Assembly: GCF_001713355.1 (NCBI RefSeq)
Contig: NZ_CP016448.1
Coordinates: 2,542,001-2,606,000 of the forward strand
DNA: 64,000 nucleotides
DNA from: Methyloversatilis sp. RAC08
Lineage (GTDB): Bacteria; Pseudomonadota; Gammaproteobacteria; Burkholderiales; Rhodocyclaceae
Direction of reading: 5' to 3'
The notes beneath the pieces were generated by a model. The model saw only the letters and a list, made by a program, of their open reading frames with translations, had not been told where the DNA came from and made no database searches. Numbering within the stretch: position 1 is the stretch's first letter; each line of letters starts with the position of its first letter. This document shows, in pieces, positions 54,613-63,904 of this stretch. The position numbers and the translations under genes were made by a program.

Positions 54613-55839
54613 ATGAAAACAAAGAGAGTGCGCGCCACGCTGGCGCTGGCAGGCGCCCTGACGACCTTCAGTGGTGCATCCGGTGCGATCGATATTTCGG
54701 TCAATTTCACCGCTGTCACGGTGGTTCCCTACACCTTCAGTCAGGGCAGGGAGTTGATGTCCATCCAGCTTACGGAAGACACGAGTTTCGGGCGCTTCTT
54801 GAAGTCGACCGTCATGATTGATGGCGTTTTCCGTAAGACCGGCGGCAAAATTGCCGCCCCCGAACCGACCGTCAACTACGTGCACAACCTTTACCTGCAC
54901 ATGAAGGTGTCGCCCGACTACGGTGGCATCTACGGCGAGCCGCAGGTGTTTTCCGCCGGTAACCTGATCGCCGAGCAGCAAGGCGACGGCACTGTCAGGT
55001 ACTACGATGGGCGCCCCTCGCAGCCTTACCGGATCTATCTCGGCTCCGTCGCGAAGATACCGGGGGAAATCGTGGTGACCGAAGCGCCGCAGGCCCGCAT
55101 CGACACGGTTACCGTCGCCGACCCGTTGGCGATCCGCGGTGACGTCGAAGGAGCCGTGGTCCTGCGCACGAACTACAGCGTCGTGTACGCCGTCGATACC
55201 TTCTTCGACACGTCCCTCGGCTGGCTGCAGAACGTATCGGACACCACTGCCTTGAACGCCGCGAGAACCCTTCGCGAATACGTCGAGGGCAACTCCCTGC
55301 ACGTCGCACCGAGTGAGAACAAGCTGTACATCAACGTAAGGGGGCCGCGGACTCCCGACAACATCCGGAACGACGGCACCTTCACGGGTTTCACGGTGCA
55401 TACCGCATCGCCGGGCATCCTGGCCTACAACGTCACGCTGCCGGACGCCGCCACGCTCGACGTTCCGATCGCCTTCATCAAGAACAATATCGAGGCCACG
55501 CTGGATGTCGCGTTCGAAGGTGAATCCCTGATGACCTTTTATGGCCGCGATTACCTGACGGACGAGATCCAGATGCTCAGCATCGACATCACCGGACTCG
55601 AAGGCAGGCAGGGTCTGCTGACCTTCACGGTCAACACCGATGGCCCGGACAGTGCGGAAATCTTCGTGGCCGACAATCTCAGCCTGCGGGGTTTCCAGGT
55701 CACTGCGCTGGCGACCGCAGTGCCGGAACCCGGCACATGGGCCTTGATGATGGGCGGGATGGCGCTGGTCGGTGCTGTGGCGCGTCGCCGAATCATGCAG
55801 CCGCAACGCAGCCGCGTGTCAGAACAGGGCGCAGCCTGA
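54613..55839 (+). CDS. PEP-CTERM protein, first of tandem pair
   Basis: 408 aa. Signal peptide MKTKRVRATLALAGALTTFS with cleavage after GASGA. A large beta-rich mature region without known catalytic motif is followed by the sorting signal AVPEPGTWALMMGGM, hydrophobic helix, and VARRR. A 15-residue extension after the arginine cluster (ending SEQGAA) is unusual, as most PEP-CTERM proteins end within a few residues. Strongly similar to the next gene at both ends. Likely exported and processed by exosortase. Confidence 0.87.
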   Translation: MKTKRVRATLALAGALTTFSGASGAIDISVNFTAVTVVPYTFSQGRELMSIQLTEDTSFGRFLKSTVMIDGVFRKTGGKIAAPEPTVNYVHNLYLHMKVSPDYGGIYGEPQVFSAGNLIAEQQGDGTVRYYDGRPSQPYRIYLGSVAKIPGEIVVTEAPQARIDTVTVADPLAIRGDVEGAVVLRTNYSVVYAVDTFFDTSLGWLQNVSDTTALNAARTLREYVEGNSLHVAPSENKLYINVRGPRTPDNIRNDGTFTGFTVHTASPGILAYNVTLPDAATLDVPIAFIKNNIEATLDVAFEGESLMTFYGRDYLTDEIQMLSIDITGLEGRQGLLTFTVNTDGPDSAEIFVADNLSLRGFQVTALATAVPEPGTWALMMGGMALVGAVARRRIMQPQRSRVSEQGAA

Positions 55840-55885
55840 AATCGCCTTGAACGTGTGCGGAATCCAACCCCTACCAAGACAAATA

Positions 55886-57064
55886 ATGACAACAAATAAG
55901 CTACGCGCCACGCTGGCGCTGGCAGGTGCCCTGACGACCTTCAGTGGTGCATCCGGTGCAGTCGATCTTTCGGTCAATCACACCGTCACCCTGACGGTTC
56001 CCTACACATTCGATTCCGGCAAGGCGTTACTGTCGATACTTCTGCAGCCGGACACCAATTTCGGACGGTTGCTGTCCTCTACCGTCACGCTGGACGGTGC
56101 GTTCCTGAAGGCACCTGGCGACATCGTTGCCCCTTTGCTTGACGTGAACTATCGCCACGAGCTGATCATCGGGATGAACGTTTCGCCAGGCTATGGCAGC
56201 CAGGCGTTTTCGGCGGGCAGCCTGTTTTCCGAGCAGCTGACCGCCGGTGTGTTCTACATCGCGACCAAGGCTGAACAGCCCTACACGATAAACATTGAGC
56301 CCGATTCGACGAAGTACAACACCATTGTGGTGTCCGAGGCGCCGCGGGCGCGCATCGACGACTACATCGTCGCCAATCCGCTGGCTATCAAGGGTGACGC
56401 CAGAGGTGTTGTCATGCTGAGGGCGAACTACAGCGTTGCCTACCGGAGCGATACCTTCTTCGACACGGCCCTCGGCTGGCTGCAGAACGTGTCGGAATTC
56501 AATGCGTATGAGTACGTCGTAAAGACGGTTCGCGAGTACGTGCAGGAAAAGTCCGAGCATGCCGAGCGCAGCACGAACACCCTGTACATCAGACCACCCC
56601 GTAACGGCGGCCCCGGTATCCGCGGCGATGCCACCTTCACCGGCTTCAAAGTGCACACCGCATCGCCGGGCATTCTGGCCTACGACGTCACGCTGCCAGA
56701 CACCGCGTTCATCGACGTTCCAATCGCCTTCATCAAGAACAATACGGAGGCCACGCTGGATGTCGCGTTCGAAGGTGAATCCCTGATGACCTTCCATGGC
56801 AGCGATTACCTGACCGACGAGATCCAGATGCTCAGCATCGACATCACCGGACTCGAAGGCAGGCAGGGCCTGCTGACCTTCACCCTCAACACCGATGGCC
56901 CGGACAGCGCGGAAATCTTCGTCGCCGACAACCTCAGCCTGCAGGGTTTCCAGGTCACTGCGCTGGCGGCGCCCGTGCCAGAACCCGGCAGCCACGCCTT
57001 GATGCTGGCCGGCCTTGCCGTGCTGGGTGCGGGCGTTCGTCGCCGCAGGCACCACGAGGCCTGA
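55886..57064 (+). CDS. PEP-CTERM protein, second of tandem pair
   Basis: 392 aa from ATG 55886. Paralogue of the preceding gene: the signal peptide (LRATLALAGALTTFSGASGA) and the last 130 or so residues before the sorting signal are nearly identical, while the middle third differs widely. Sorting signal PVPEPGSHALMLAGLAVLG then VRRRRHHEA. Only 46 bases separate it from the first gene and no separate promoter is seen, so both are probably read from the sigma54 promoter upstream. Confidence 0.87.
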   Translation: MTTNKLRATLALAGALTTFSGASGAVDLSVNHTVTLTVPYTFDSGKALLSILLQPDTNFGRLLSSTVTLDGAFLKAPGDIVAPLLDVNYRHELIIGMNVSPGYGSQAFSAGSLFSEQLTAGVFYIATKAEQPYTINIEPDSTKYNTIVVSEAPRARIDDYIVANPLAIKGDARGVVMLRANYSVAYRSDTFFDTALGWLQNVSEFNAYEYVVKTVREYVQEKSEHAERSTNTLYIRPPRNGGPGIRGDATFTGFKVHTASPGILAYDVTLPDTAFIDVPIAFIKNNTEATLDVAFEGESLMTFHGSDYLTDEIQMLSIDITGLEGRQGLLTFTLNTDGPDSAEIFVADNLSLQGFQVTALAAPVPEPGSHALMLAGLAVLGAGVRRRRHHEA

Positions 57065-57086
57065 GCTCAGGAATCGAGTGCATATG

Positions 57087-57108
57087 ACGGGGGCTGCGGC
57101 CCCCGTTT
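57087..57108 (+). terminator. Intrinsic terminator after PEP-CTERM pair
   Basis: Perfect 8-bp stem ACGGGGGC/GCCCCCGT with loop TGCG, followed by a short T-run. It lies 23 bases after the second PEP-CTERM gene. The remaining bases to 57349 show no other gene. Confidence 0.75.
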
Positions 57109-57349
57109 CGCTTCTCGCGCTGTGTTCTCCCCGCGTACCGCGCTCTGGGGGAACGCTTCGGGCAGCAGCGCCCGGGTGAGAGGGTGAGGGAACCGGCGCC
57201 CTCCGCGCCCGGGCTATACTCGAACGCCGATCCAGGGCCTTGTGCGGTAACGAAAAGCGCGCTTCGGGTTGAATCCGCACACCGACGCCGGTCCATCCGG
57301 CTCCGGCGAGGGCGCTTCGATCCCGGCTCGCCAGTCGAGGTGACGCATC

Positions 57350-58711
57350 TTGAAGGCACTGCTGCTGAAGTACTGGGAACGCATCCGATCCAGTTTCTGG
57401 TTCGTACCCGCGGCGATGGCCTGTTTTGCCGTGGCGCTGGCGTTCGGCGCCGTCGCGCTCGACCGCGCCGTCACCGATGACTGGCTGGAGCGCCTGGGCT
57501 GGCGCTATTCCGGTGGTGCAGAGGGCGCCAGCCTGATGCTGAGCACCGTGGCCGGGTCGATGATCGCCATCGCAGGAACGGTGTTCTCGATGACGCTGGT
57601 CGCGATGTCTTTGGCATCGTCACAGCTGGGCCCCCGCCTGTTGCGCAATTTCATGCGCGACACCGCCAACCAGGTGGTGCTGGGCACTTTCGTGGCCACC
57701 TTCGTCTACTGCCTGCTCGTGCTGCGCACCATCCGGCGCGCCGACGAGGTCGCCTTCGTGCCTCAGCTGTCCGTCAGCATCGGCGTGCTGCTGGCCGTGC
57801 TCAGCATCGGGGTGCTGATCTACTTCATCCATCACGTATCGGTGTCGATCCAGGCGGATGTAGTCGTGGCCCGCGTCAGCGACGAGCTGCACGACGGGAT
57901 CGGCAGGATGTTTCCCGGACACCTCGGAAAGTCCCGATCGGAAACGCCGAACCCACCCGATGAAGCGGAACTGCCGGCCGCGTTCGCGCGCGAAGCGCGT
58001 CCCGTGGGGGCGCTCGAAGACGGTTATCTCCAGTTGATCGATGCCGACGCCCTGATGGAACTGGCCCGCGAGCAGGATCTGCTGCTGCAGCTGGAATGCC
58101 GGCCCGGGCACTACCTCGTTCGCGGACAGACGATGGTCATGGTCTGGCCGGGCGATCGCGTGACCGAGGAACTGGTGGGCCAGCTGAACGCCGCCTTCGT
58201 GCTCGGCAACCAACGCACTGCCACCGCGGACATCGAGTTCTCCTTCCTGCAGCTGGTCGAGATCGCCGTGCGCGCGCTGTCCCCGGGCATCAACGACCCG
58301 TTCACGGCGATCGCCTGTGTGGACAGACTGGGATCGGCGCTGTGCCGGCTGGCCCGGAGTGACATGCCATCGCCCTTCCGGTTTGACGATCTCGGGCAGC
58401 TTCGGCTGGTGGCCAACGGGTACACCTTTGCAGGCGTCACGGACACGGCCTTCAACCAGATCAGGCAGAACGCGCGGTCGAACCCGGCCGTGGCGATCCG
58501 CATGCTCGATGCGATCGCCCAGATCGCCGGCCACGTGCGCAGCGCGCGGGATGCAGGCTGCCTGCGCCGCCACGCAGACATGATCGTCCGAGGGGCGCGC
58601 GAGGCCGTGCCGGAAGCGGGCGACCGGCTCGACGTCGAGGCGCGCTACATGGCCGCGACGCAGGCGCTGCGCGAACTTCACGGCGCGGCCGTCGACGAGG
58701 CCACCGGCTGA
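57350..58711 (+). CDS. DUF2254 family membrane protein
   Basis: 453 aa from TTG 57350, 7 bases after GAGGTG. Four membrane segments in the N-terminal 160 residues (FVPAAMACFAVALAFGAVAL; SMIAIAGTVFSMTLVAMSLA; VVLGTFVATFVYCLLVL; SIGVLLAVLSIGVLIYFI), then a soluble C-terminal domain with GHYLVRGQTMVMVWP and SPGINDPFTAIACVDRLG, which are DUF2254 hallmarks. Function unknown. Confidence 0.88.
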   Translation: MKALLLKYWERIRSSFWFVPAAMACFAVALAFGAVALDRAVTDDWLERLGWRYSGGAEGASLMLSTVAGSMIAIAGTVFSMTLVAMSLASSQLGPRLLRNFMRDTANQVVLGTFVATFVYCLLVLRTIRRADEVAFVPQLSVSIGVLLAVLSIGVLIYFIHHVSVSIQADVVVARVSDELHDGIGRMFPGHLGKSRSETPNPPDEAELPAAFAREARPVGALEDGYLQLIDADALMELAREQDLLLQLECRPGHYLVRGQTMVMVWPGDRVTEELVGQLNAAFVLGNQRTATADIEFSFLQLVEIAVRALSPGINDPFTAIACVDRLGSALCRLARSDMPSPFRFDDLGQLRLVANGYTFAGVTDTAFNQIRQNARSNPAVAIRMLDAIAQIAGHVRSARDAGCLRRHADMIVRGAREAVPEAGDRLDVEARYMAATQALRELHGAAVDEATG

Positions 58712-58805
58712 CCCTCACCCGGGCCGCCACTCATCGAGGGCGTTACCCGCGCGAACTGCGCTACAGTCCGGCCCGGTCGTCATGCCTTGTCTGCGGGAGT
58801 CAAAC

Positions 58806-59717
58806 GTGAAATTTCTATGGGCGGCGCTTGTGCTGCTGGCTGTTCTGGTGTTCTGGTTGTGGACGCCCGACCGCCGGCTGGCTGAACTCGAAGCGCGCTA
58901 TCTCGCGGCACCCGGCGACATGCTGGAGGTGGCCGGCACCCGTCTGCATGTTCGGGACAGCGGGCCCAAGGACGCGCCGGCGCTGATCATGCTGCATGGC
59001 TTCGGCGCCAGCCTGCACACCTGGGAGCCGTGGGCTCAGTCGCTGGCGGGCGACTATCGGGTGATCCGTTTCGACCTGCCGGGCAGCGGCCTCAGTCCGC
59101 CGGATGCGACCGGCGACTACACCGACGCGCGCAGCATGCAGATCGTAGCGGCGCTGATGGACAGCCTCGGCGTGGCGCGCGCGACGCTGATCGGCAATTC
59201 GATGGGTGGGCGCATCGCGTGGACCTTTGCCGCGACGCAGCCGGCGCGCGTAGACAAGCTGGTGCTGATTTCGCCCGACGGATTCGCCAGCCGGGGTTTC
59301 GAGTACGACAAGGCGCCGGAGGTGCCGGCGATGATGTCGCTGATGCGGCACACGCTGCCGCGTTTCCTGCTGAAGATGAGCCTTGAGCCGGCATATGCCG
59401 ACAAGACCGTGCTGACCGAGGCAATGACCGATCGTTACCATGACCTGCTGCTGGCGCCCGGCGCGCGCGACGCGATGATGCAGCGGTTGGCCCAGGTGAA
59501 GCTGGTCGATCCGGTACCGTTGCTCAGGCGCATCACGGCGCCGACGCTGCTCGTGTGGGGCGAGCAGGACGCGATGATTCCGGTGGCCAATGCGGCCGAT
59601 TACAAGGCGGCCATCGCCGATGCCACCGTGGTGACCTTGCCGGATGTCGGCCACCTGCCGCATGAAGAAGCGCCGGCGCGTGCACTCGAACCGGTGCGCG
59701 CCTTCCTGAAGCGCTGA
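58806..59717 (+). CDS. Alpha/beta hydrolase, membrane-anchored
   Basis: 303 aa from GTG 58806, 6 bases after GGGAG. One N-terminal membrane helix (residues 3-20) then the alpha/beta hydrolase fold: LIMLHGFGASLHTW (oxyanion hole), nucleophile Ser in GNSMGGRIA, acid in VWGEQDAMIP, His in DVGHLPHEE. Catalytic triad is complete. Substrate is unknown; relatives include esterases and haloalkane or lipid hydrolases. Confidence 0.88.
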   Translation: MKFLWAALVLLAVLVFWLWTPDRRLAELEARYLAAPGDMLEVAGTRLHVRDSGPKDAPALIMLHGFGASLHTWEPWAQSLAGDYRVIRFDLPGSGLSPPDATGDYTDARSMQIVAALMDSLGVARATLIGNSMGGRIAWTFAATQPARVDKLVLISPDGFASRGFEYDKAPEVPAMMSLMRHTLPRFLLKMSLEPAYADKTVLTEAMTDRYHDLLLAPGARDAMMQRLAQVKLVDPVPLLRRITAPTLLVWGEQDAMIPVANAADYKAAIADATVVTLPDVGHLPHEEAPARALEPVRAFLKR

Positions 59718-59808
59718 GCGCGCTGCTGCGATTCGCCCGGTTCTCCGTGCCAGTGGCGACGGTTTTGTGGGAGCAGCGGCCTGTGTGGAGGTAGGCGCGG
59801 TGTCGGGT

Positions 59809-59890
59809 GTGGGAGCGGCGGCCTCGCCGCGATCAGCGCAGCGATGGTCTCATTGCAGAGTGCGTATCGCGGCGAGGCCGCCGCTCCCAC
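59809..59890. repeat. REP-type inverted repeat pair (REPIN-like)
   Basis: A perfect 25-bp inverted repeat (arms 59809-59833 and 59866-59890, each starting GTGGGAGCGGCGG when read inwards) flanks 32 bases. The GTGGGAGCGGC start is the common core of REP sequences in Pseudomonas and Xanthomonas. A partial copy GTGGGAGCAGCGGCCTG lies just upstream at 59768. Such pairs are mobilised by RAYT transposases. Confidence 0.8.
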
Positions 59891-59941
59891 AAGGACAGCT
59901 CCCACAAGGACAGCTCCCACAAGGACAGCTCCCACAAGGAC
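59884..59941. repeat. 15-bp tandem repeat array
   Basis: CTCCCACAAGGACAG is repeated head to tail three times (59884, 59899, 59914) with a fourth partial copy to 59941. The first copy begins inside the right arm of the REP-type inverted repeat, so the array seems to have grown from the end of that element. Followed 34 bases later by the crtI stop. Confidence 0.9.
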
Positions 59942-59975
59942 CCTGCCCACAGTCGCCCTATATATCGTTCCTGCC

Positions 59976-61490
59976 TCAACCGCGGCGCGGATCAGGCACC
60001 ACGCGGTCAAGCACCTTGGCCGATGCGATCACGCCGGGCACGCCGGCGCCGGGGTGGGTGCCGGCGCCGACCAGATACAGGTTGTCGACCTCTTCGCTCC
60101 GGTTGTGCGGCCGGAACCAGGCGCTCTGCGTCAGCACGGGTTCCAGGCTGAAGGCGGCGCCATTGACCGAATTCAGCCTGTCCTGGAAATCCTGCGGTGT
60201 CAGCATCATCGACGTGACGATCTCATCCGCCAGCCCGGGCAGGATGGAGTCGCTGAGGTATTTCTCGATCGCCTTGCGATAGGGTTCGGCCTTGTCGCGC
60301 CAGTCGGTGCCGCTGCCCAGATGCGGCACCGGCGACAGCACGTAGAAGGCGTCGCAGCCTTCCGGCGCCAGCGAGGTGTCGGTTTTCGTCGGCCGGTGCA
60401 GATAGAGGCTGAAGTCGTCGGCCACCACCTTGTTGCGGAAGATGTCGGTCAGCAGGCCTTCGTAGCGCGGACCGAGCAGGATGGTGTGGTGCTGCACGTC
60501 CGGGTACTGGCGGCGCGTGCCGAAGTACCACACGAACAGGCTCATCGAATACTTCGACTTCTCGAGGCGTCGGTTGGTCCAGCGCCGGCGGTGTTCCGGC
60601 GCCACCAGCTTGCGGTAGGTCCACGCCGCATCGGCATTCGACACCACCACATCGGCCGCGATGACTTCGCCCGATGCCAGCGTCACGCTGCGCGCGCGGC
60701 GGTCGGTCACATCAATGGATGCGACTTCCGCATTCATGCGCACCGTGTTGCCCTGGCCCTCCACCAGTCTGACCAGGCCCTTGACGATTTCGCCGGTGCC
60801 GCCCATCGCGAAATGAACGCCCCAGCGCCGCTCCAGATGCGAAATGAGGCACAGGATCGAGGTGGTCGTGAACGGGTTGCCACCGATCAGCAGCGGGTGA
60901 AAGCTCAGCACCGTGCGGATGCGCTCGTTCTTCACGTAGCTGGCGACCATCCCGTACACCGTGCGGTAGCTCTTCAGCCGGACCAGTTCGGGCGCGATCT
61001 TCAGCATCGTCGTCCAGTCGGCGAATGAAATGTCGACCAGCTGGGTGAAGCCCACATCGAAAATGGCTTCGGCCTGCTTCATGAAGCGTTCGTAGCCGTC
61101 GACGTCTTCGGGTGCGAAGCGGGCGATCTCGCGCCGCATGGTTTCCGGGTCGCCGGAATAGTCGAGGTGCTCGCCGTCGTCGAAGCGGATGCGGTAGAAG
61201 GGCGCGACCGGCTGCAGGTCGATGTCGTCCGAAAAGGTCTTGCCGCACAGAGCCCACAGCTCTTCGAGCAGGAAGGGCGCGGTGATGATGGTCGGGCCGC
61301 CGTCGAAGGTGAAGCCGTCCTGCCTGTATACATAGGCGCGGCCACCCGGCGCATCGAGTTTTTCGAGCACGGTGACGCGGTAGCCGCGGGCGCCGAGGCG
61401 CACGGCGGCAGCGAGGCCGCCGAAGCCGGCGCCGATGACGAGTGCGTGCGGACGGTCGGAGTCAGAGGGGGGAGTCATGGAGGCGGTCAT
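59976..61490 (-). CDS. crtI: Phytoene desaturase
   Basis: 504 aa FAD-dependent carotenoid desaturase. N-terminal VIGAGFGGLAAAVRLGARGYRVTVLEKLDAPGGRAY binds FAD (first 15 residues are the Rossmann loop), the middle shows DGGPTIITAPFLLEELW, and the C-terminal signature is NLYLVGAGTHPGAGVPGVI. It introduces double bonds into phytoene. Crt-type rather than plant-type. Located after crtD with 146 bases between; phytoene synthase crtB is not in this window. Confidence 0.92.
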   Translation of the reverse strand: MTASMTPPSDSDRPHALVIGAGFGGLAAAVRLGARGYRVTVLEKLDAPGGRAYVYRQDGFTFDGGPTIITAPFLLEELWALCGKTFSDDIDLQPVAPFYRIRFDDGEHLDYSGDPETMRREIARFAPEDVDGYERFMKQAEAIFDVGFTQLVDISFADWTTMLKIAPELVRLKSYRTVYGMVASYVKNERIRTVLSFHPLLIGGNPFTTTSILCLISHLERRWGVHFAMGGTGEIVKGLVRLVEGQGNTVRMNAEVASIDVTDRRARSVTLASGEVIAADVVVSNADAAWTYRKLVAPEHRRRWTNRRLEKSKYSMSLFVWYFGTRRQYPDVQHHTILLGPRYEGLLTDIFRNKVVADDFSLYLHRPTKTDTSLAPEGCDAFYVLSPVPHLGSGTDWRDKAEPYRKAIEKYLSDSILPGLADEIVTSMMLTPQDFQDRLNSVNGAAFSLEPVLTQSAWFRPHNRSEEVDNLYLVGAGTHPGAGVPGVIASAKVLDRVVPDPRRG

Positions 61491-61636
61491 TCGGACGGGT
61501 CAGTCTGGCAAGGTCACTGGGGCGAAGTCGATTCAGGGCTGAGGCGACGAAATCATTGCATGGTGTCGGTCCGCGATTGACCGTGCAGGTCAACAAAAGC
61601 TCCGCCCGGCGGGCCGGAAGCGTGCAGACGCGGCGT

Positions 61637-63145
61637 TCAGCGCGCATGGTCGAGGTCGGCGACCAGCCGTTCGGCCGCGCGGCGCCCGGACAGCAGGGCC
61701 ATCGGAATGCCCGGGCCCGGATGCACCGAGCCGCCGGCCAGGTACAGGCCCGGGATGGCACTGGCCGCGCCGGGCCGAGCAAAGCTGCCCATCGAACCGT
61801 GGTTGGCGCGGCCGTACAGCGCGCCGCCGGTGGCCGGGAACAGCCGGTCGAAACCGTGCGGTGTCGTGGCGACCGCGTCCATCGACGCGCGGTCGATGTC
61901 GAGCCCGCAGCGGCGCATGAGATCGAAGGCGTTGTCGGCCAGCCGGGCGACCTCGGTCTCGCCGAAGGGCCGCGAATCGCCGTCGGCGGGTGCATTGATC
62001 AGCACCAGCAGACGTTCGCGGTCGAGCGCCGGCGTCTCTGCGCCATCGGGGGTATCGGCGCGGTCCTGCGCGCACACATAGACGGTCGGCGCGTCGACGA
62101 TGCTGCGCCGCTGGAACACCGCAGCGAATTCGTCCGGGTAGTTTTCGGCGAAGAACACATTGTGGTGGTGCAGCGGAAAGCCTCGCGTGCGGCCATGAAC
62201 GCACCAGGTGATGGCCGACAGCGAGCGTTCCGCCGGTTTGATGACCGGTGCGGCCGGCCGCACGGACGGCCCGAGCAGGCCGGTGGCCAGCGCCGACACG
62301 TCGCCGTTGAACACCACGCGTTCGCAGTCGATGACTTCGCCACCGGCCAGCCGGACGCCAGCGACCCGACCGCCGCGCACGACGATCTCCTCCACCTGGC
62401 AGTCGAAGCGGAAGCGGGCGCCGTGCCGCTCGGCCAGCGCCTGCAGCGCGTCGGCGACGCGGCGCATGCCACCTTCGACGATCCACACGCCGTCCTGTTC
62501 GACGTGCGCGATCAGCATCAGCGTGGCCGGCGCGCGCAGCGGCGACGAACCGACATAGGTGGCGTAGCGGCCGAACAGCTGGCGCAGGCGCGGATCGCGG
62601 AAGTACTCGCCGAGCGCGCTCCACAGCGTGCTCAGCGGCTGGGTGCGCCACAGCGCGCCGAGGTTGGCGAAACCGACGCGCTGCGTGAGCTCGATCGCCG
62701 ACGGCCGCTGACCATCGATGAAGGGGCCGCGCAGGGTCTGGTAGATCTCGCGGCTGCGCGCGCAGAAGGCGCGGTAGCCGGCGGCGTCGTGCGCGCCGGC
62801 GAAGTCGCCGATCGCCTCGACGCTGCGTTCGATGTCGGCAAACAGGTCGAGCCGGCCGCCTTCGCGCCAGGCGTGGCGCGCAAGTACCGAGGTGGTGTGC
62901 AGGGTGAGTGCGTCGGTCAGCGAGGCGCCGGCGTCGGCGAACAGGGATTCGAAGGCCCAGCGCATCGTGAATACGGTCGGGCCGCCGTCGATGGCAGCGC
63001 TGCCCACCTTCACCTCGCGCATCTTGCCGCCGGGCGCAGGGGCGCGTTCGAGCAGCTGCACGTCGATACCGCGACGCGCCAGATCGACCGCGGCCGACAG
63101 TCCGCCCATGCCGGCGCCGATGACCACCACCCGTTCAGACGCCAC
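61637..63145 (-). CDS. crtD: Carotenoid 3,4-desaturase, CrtD type
   Basis: 502 aa CrtI-family flavoprotein: VVIGAGMGGLSAAVDLARRG at the N-terminus, DGGPTVFTMRWAFESLF, and GLYLAGGSVHPGPGIPMALL at the C-terminus. Sequence features (ELTQRVGFANLGALW, GRYATYVGSSPLRAPATL) favour the 1-hydroxy-carotenoid 3,4-desaturase group of the spirilloxanthin/spheroidene pathway. Downstream of a DUF2306-like gene with a 9-base gap. Confidence 0.85.
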   Translation of the reverse strand: MASERVVVIGAGMGGLSAAVDLARRGIDVQLLERAPAPGGKMREVKVGSAAIDGGPTVFTMRWAFESLFADAGASLTDALTLHTTSVLARHAWREGGRLDLFADIERSVEAIGDFAGAHDAAGYRAFCARSREIYQTLRGPFIDGQRPSAIELTQRVGFANLGALWRTQPLSTLWSALGEYFRDPRLRQLFGRYATYVGSSPLRAPATLMLIAHVEQDGVWIVEGGMRRVADALQALAERHGARFRFDCQVEEIVVRGGRVAGVRLAGGEVIDCERVVFNGDVSALATGLLGPSVRPAAPVIKPAERSLSAITWCVHGRTRGFPLHHHNVFFAENYPDEFAAVFQRRSIVDAPTVYVCAQDRADTPDGAETPALDRERLLVLINAPADGDSRPFGETEVARLADNAFDLMRRCGLDIDRASMDAVATTPHGFDRLFPATGGALYGRANHGSMGSFARPGAASAIPGLYLAGGSVHPGPGIPMALLSGRRAAERLVADLDHAR

Positions 63146-63154
63146 GCCCGCCCT

Positions 63155-63904
63155 TCACGCGCGTTGCCCGGCCGGCAGCGCGGCACGCGGGCGCGCCAGC
63201 TTGCGCCACTGATACAGGATGATGGCCAGCCCTACAGTCAGCGGAATTGCCCACAGCACCGGATGCAGCGCCAGCGTCGGGAAGGTGCGCACCGCGCCGA
63301 AGGCAAAGAAGGCCGTGTAGACCGAAATGCCGGCGCCGACCAGCGCCTTGATGTGTTCGCGCAGCCAGTCATTGGCCGCCGGCTGGCGCTTGTACAGGAA
63401 CCACAGATTGGTGCCGACCGTCGCCCAGCCGATCAGTGACACGCCGAGCATCAAGGGCTGACCGATCAGCAGACCCTGCACGGCGCAGTTCGTGGCGGTG
63501 ATGAAGGTTGCGGCCTGCAGGCCGAGATTCACCGATTCCCGGTTGGCCGTGTGGTCGCGCCGGTTGCGGATGCACTGCCAGCCGTACCAGGCCAGGTTCA
63601 GCGTCAATGTGGCCAGTGCCAGCATCATCCAGCCGAAGATCGCCCGCACCAGTGCCGGGTCGCGGAAATCGGCGTGTTCGGTCAGGTGCGGGTGGGTCGA
63701 CACCGGGTCGGCCAGCGTGCACAGGCTGATGCCGATCGCCGCCGTGCCGGTCAGCAGCATGGTCACCGTGAACACCTTGCCGACAGTGCGATGCGCGGTG
63801 CCGCCCTTCTTCGCGAATACCGGCACCCAGAACGCGAGCAGGCCGGTAGCGCCGGTCACGATGTGACTGGCGACGAAGAGGTGGAACAGCTCGGACACGG
63901 ACAT
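63155..63904 (-). CDS. DUF2306-like membrane protein beside crtD
   Basis: 249 aa from ATG 63904 with about seven hydrophobic segments (HLFVASHIVTGATGLLAFWV, AHRTVGKVFTVTMLLTGTAA, RAIFGWMMLALATLTLNLAW and others). The HRxxGK motif after the first helix is typical of DUF2306. Function unknown; the tight linkage with crtD suggests a link with carotenoid or membrane physiology. The start may be a few codons upstream. Confidence 0.7.
   Translation of the reverse strand: MSVSELFHLFVASHIVTGATGLLAFWVPVFAKKGGTAHRTVGKVFTVTMLLTGTAAIGISLCTLADPVSTHPHLTEHADFRDPALVRAIFGWMMLALATLTLNLAWYGWQCIRNRRDHTANRESVNLGLQAATFITATNCAVQGLLIGQPLMLGVSLIGWATVGTNLWFLYKRQPAANDWLREHIKALVGAGISVYTAFFAFGAVRTFPTLALHPVLWAIPLTVGLAIILYQWRKLARPRAALPAGQRA

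Noticed and set aside
59884-59941. CRISPR-like array
   Set aside because: Units are 15 bp, directly adjacent and have no spacers; it is a plain tandem repeat.
61442-63439. Plus-strand open frame opposite crtD
   Set aside because: His/Arg/Gly-rich shadow with no motif; crtD on the minus strand has the FAD and C-terminal signatures.
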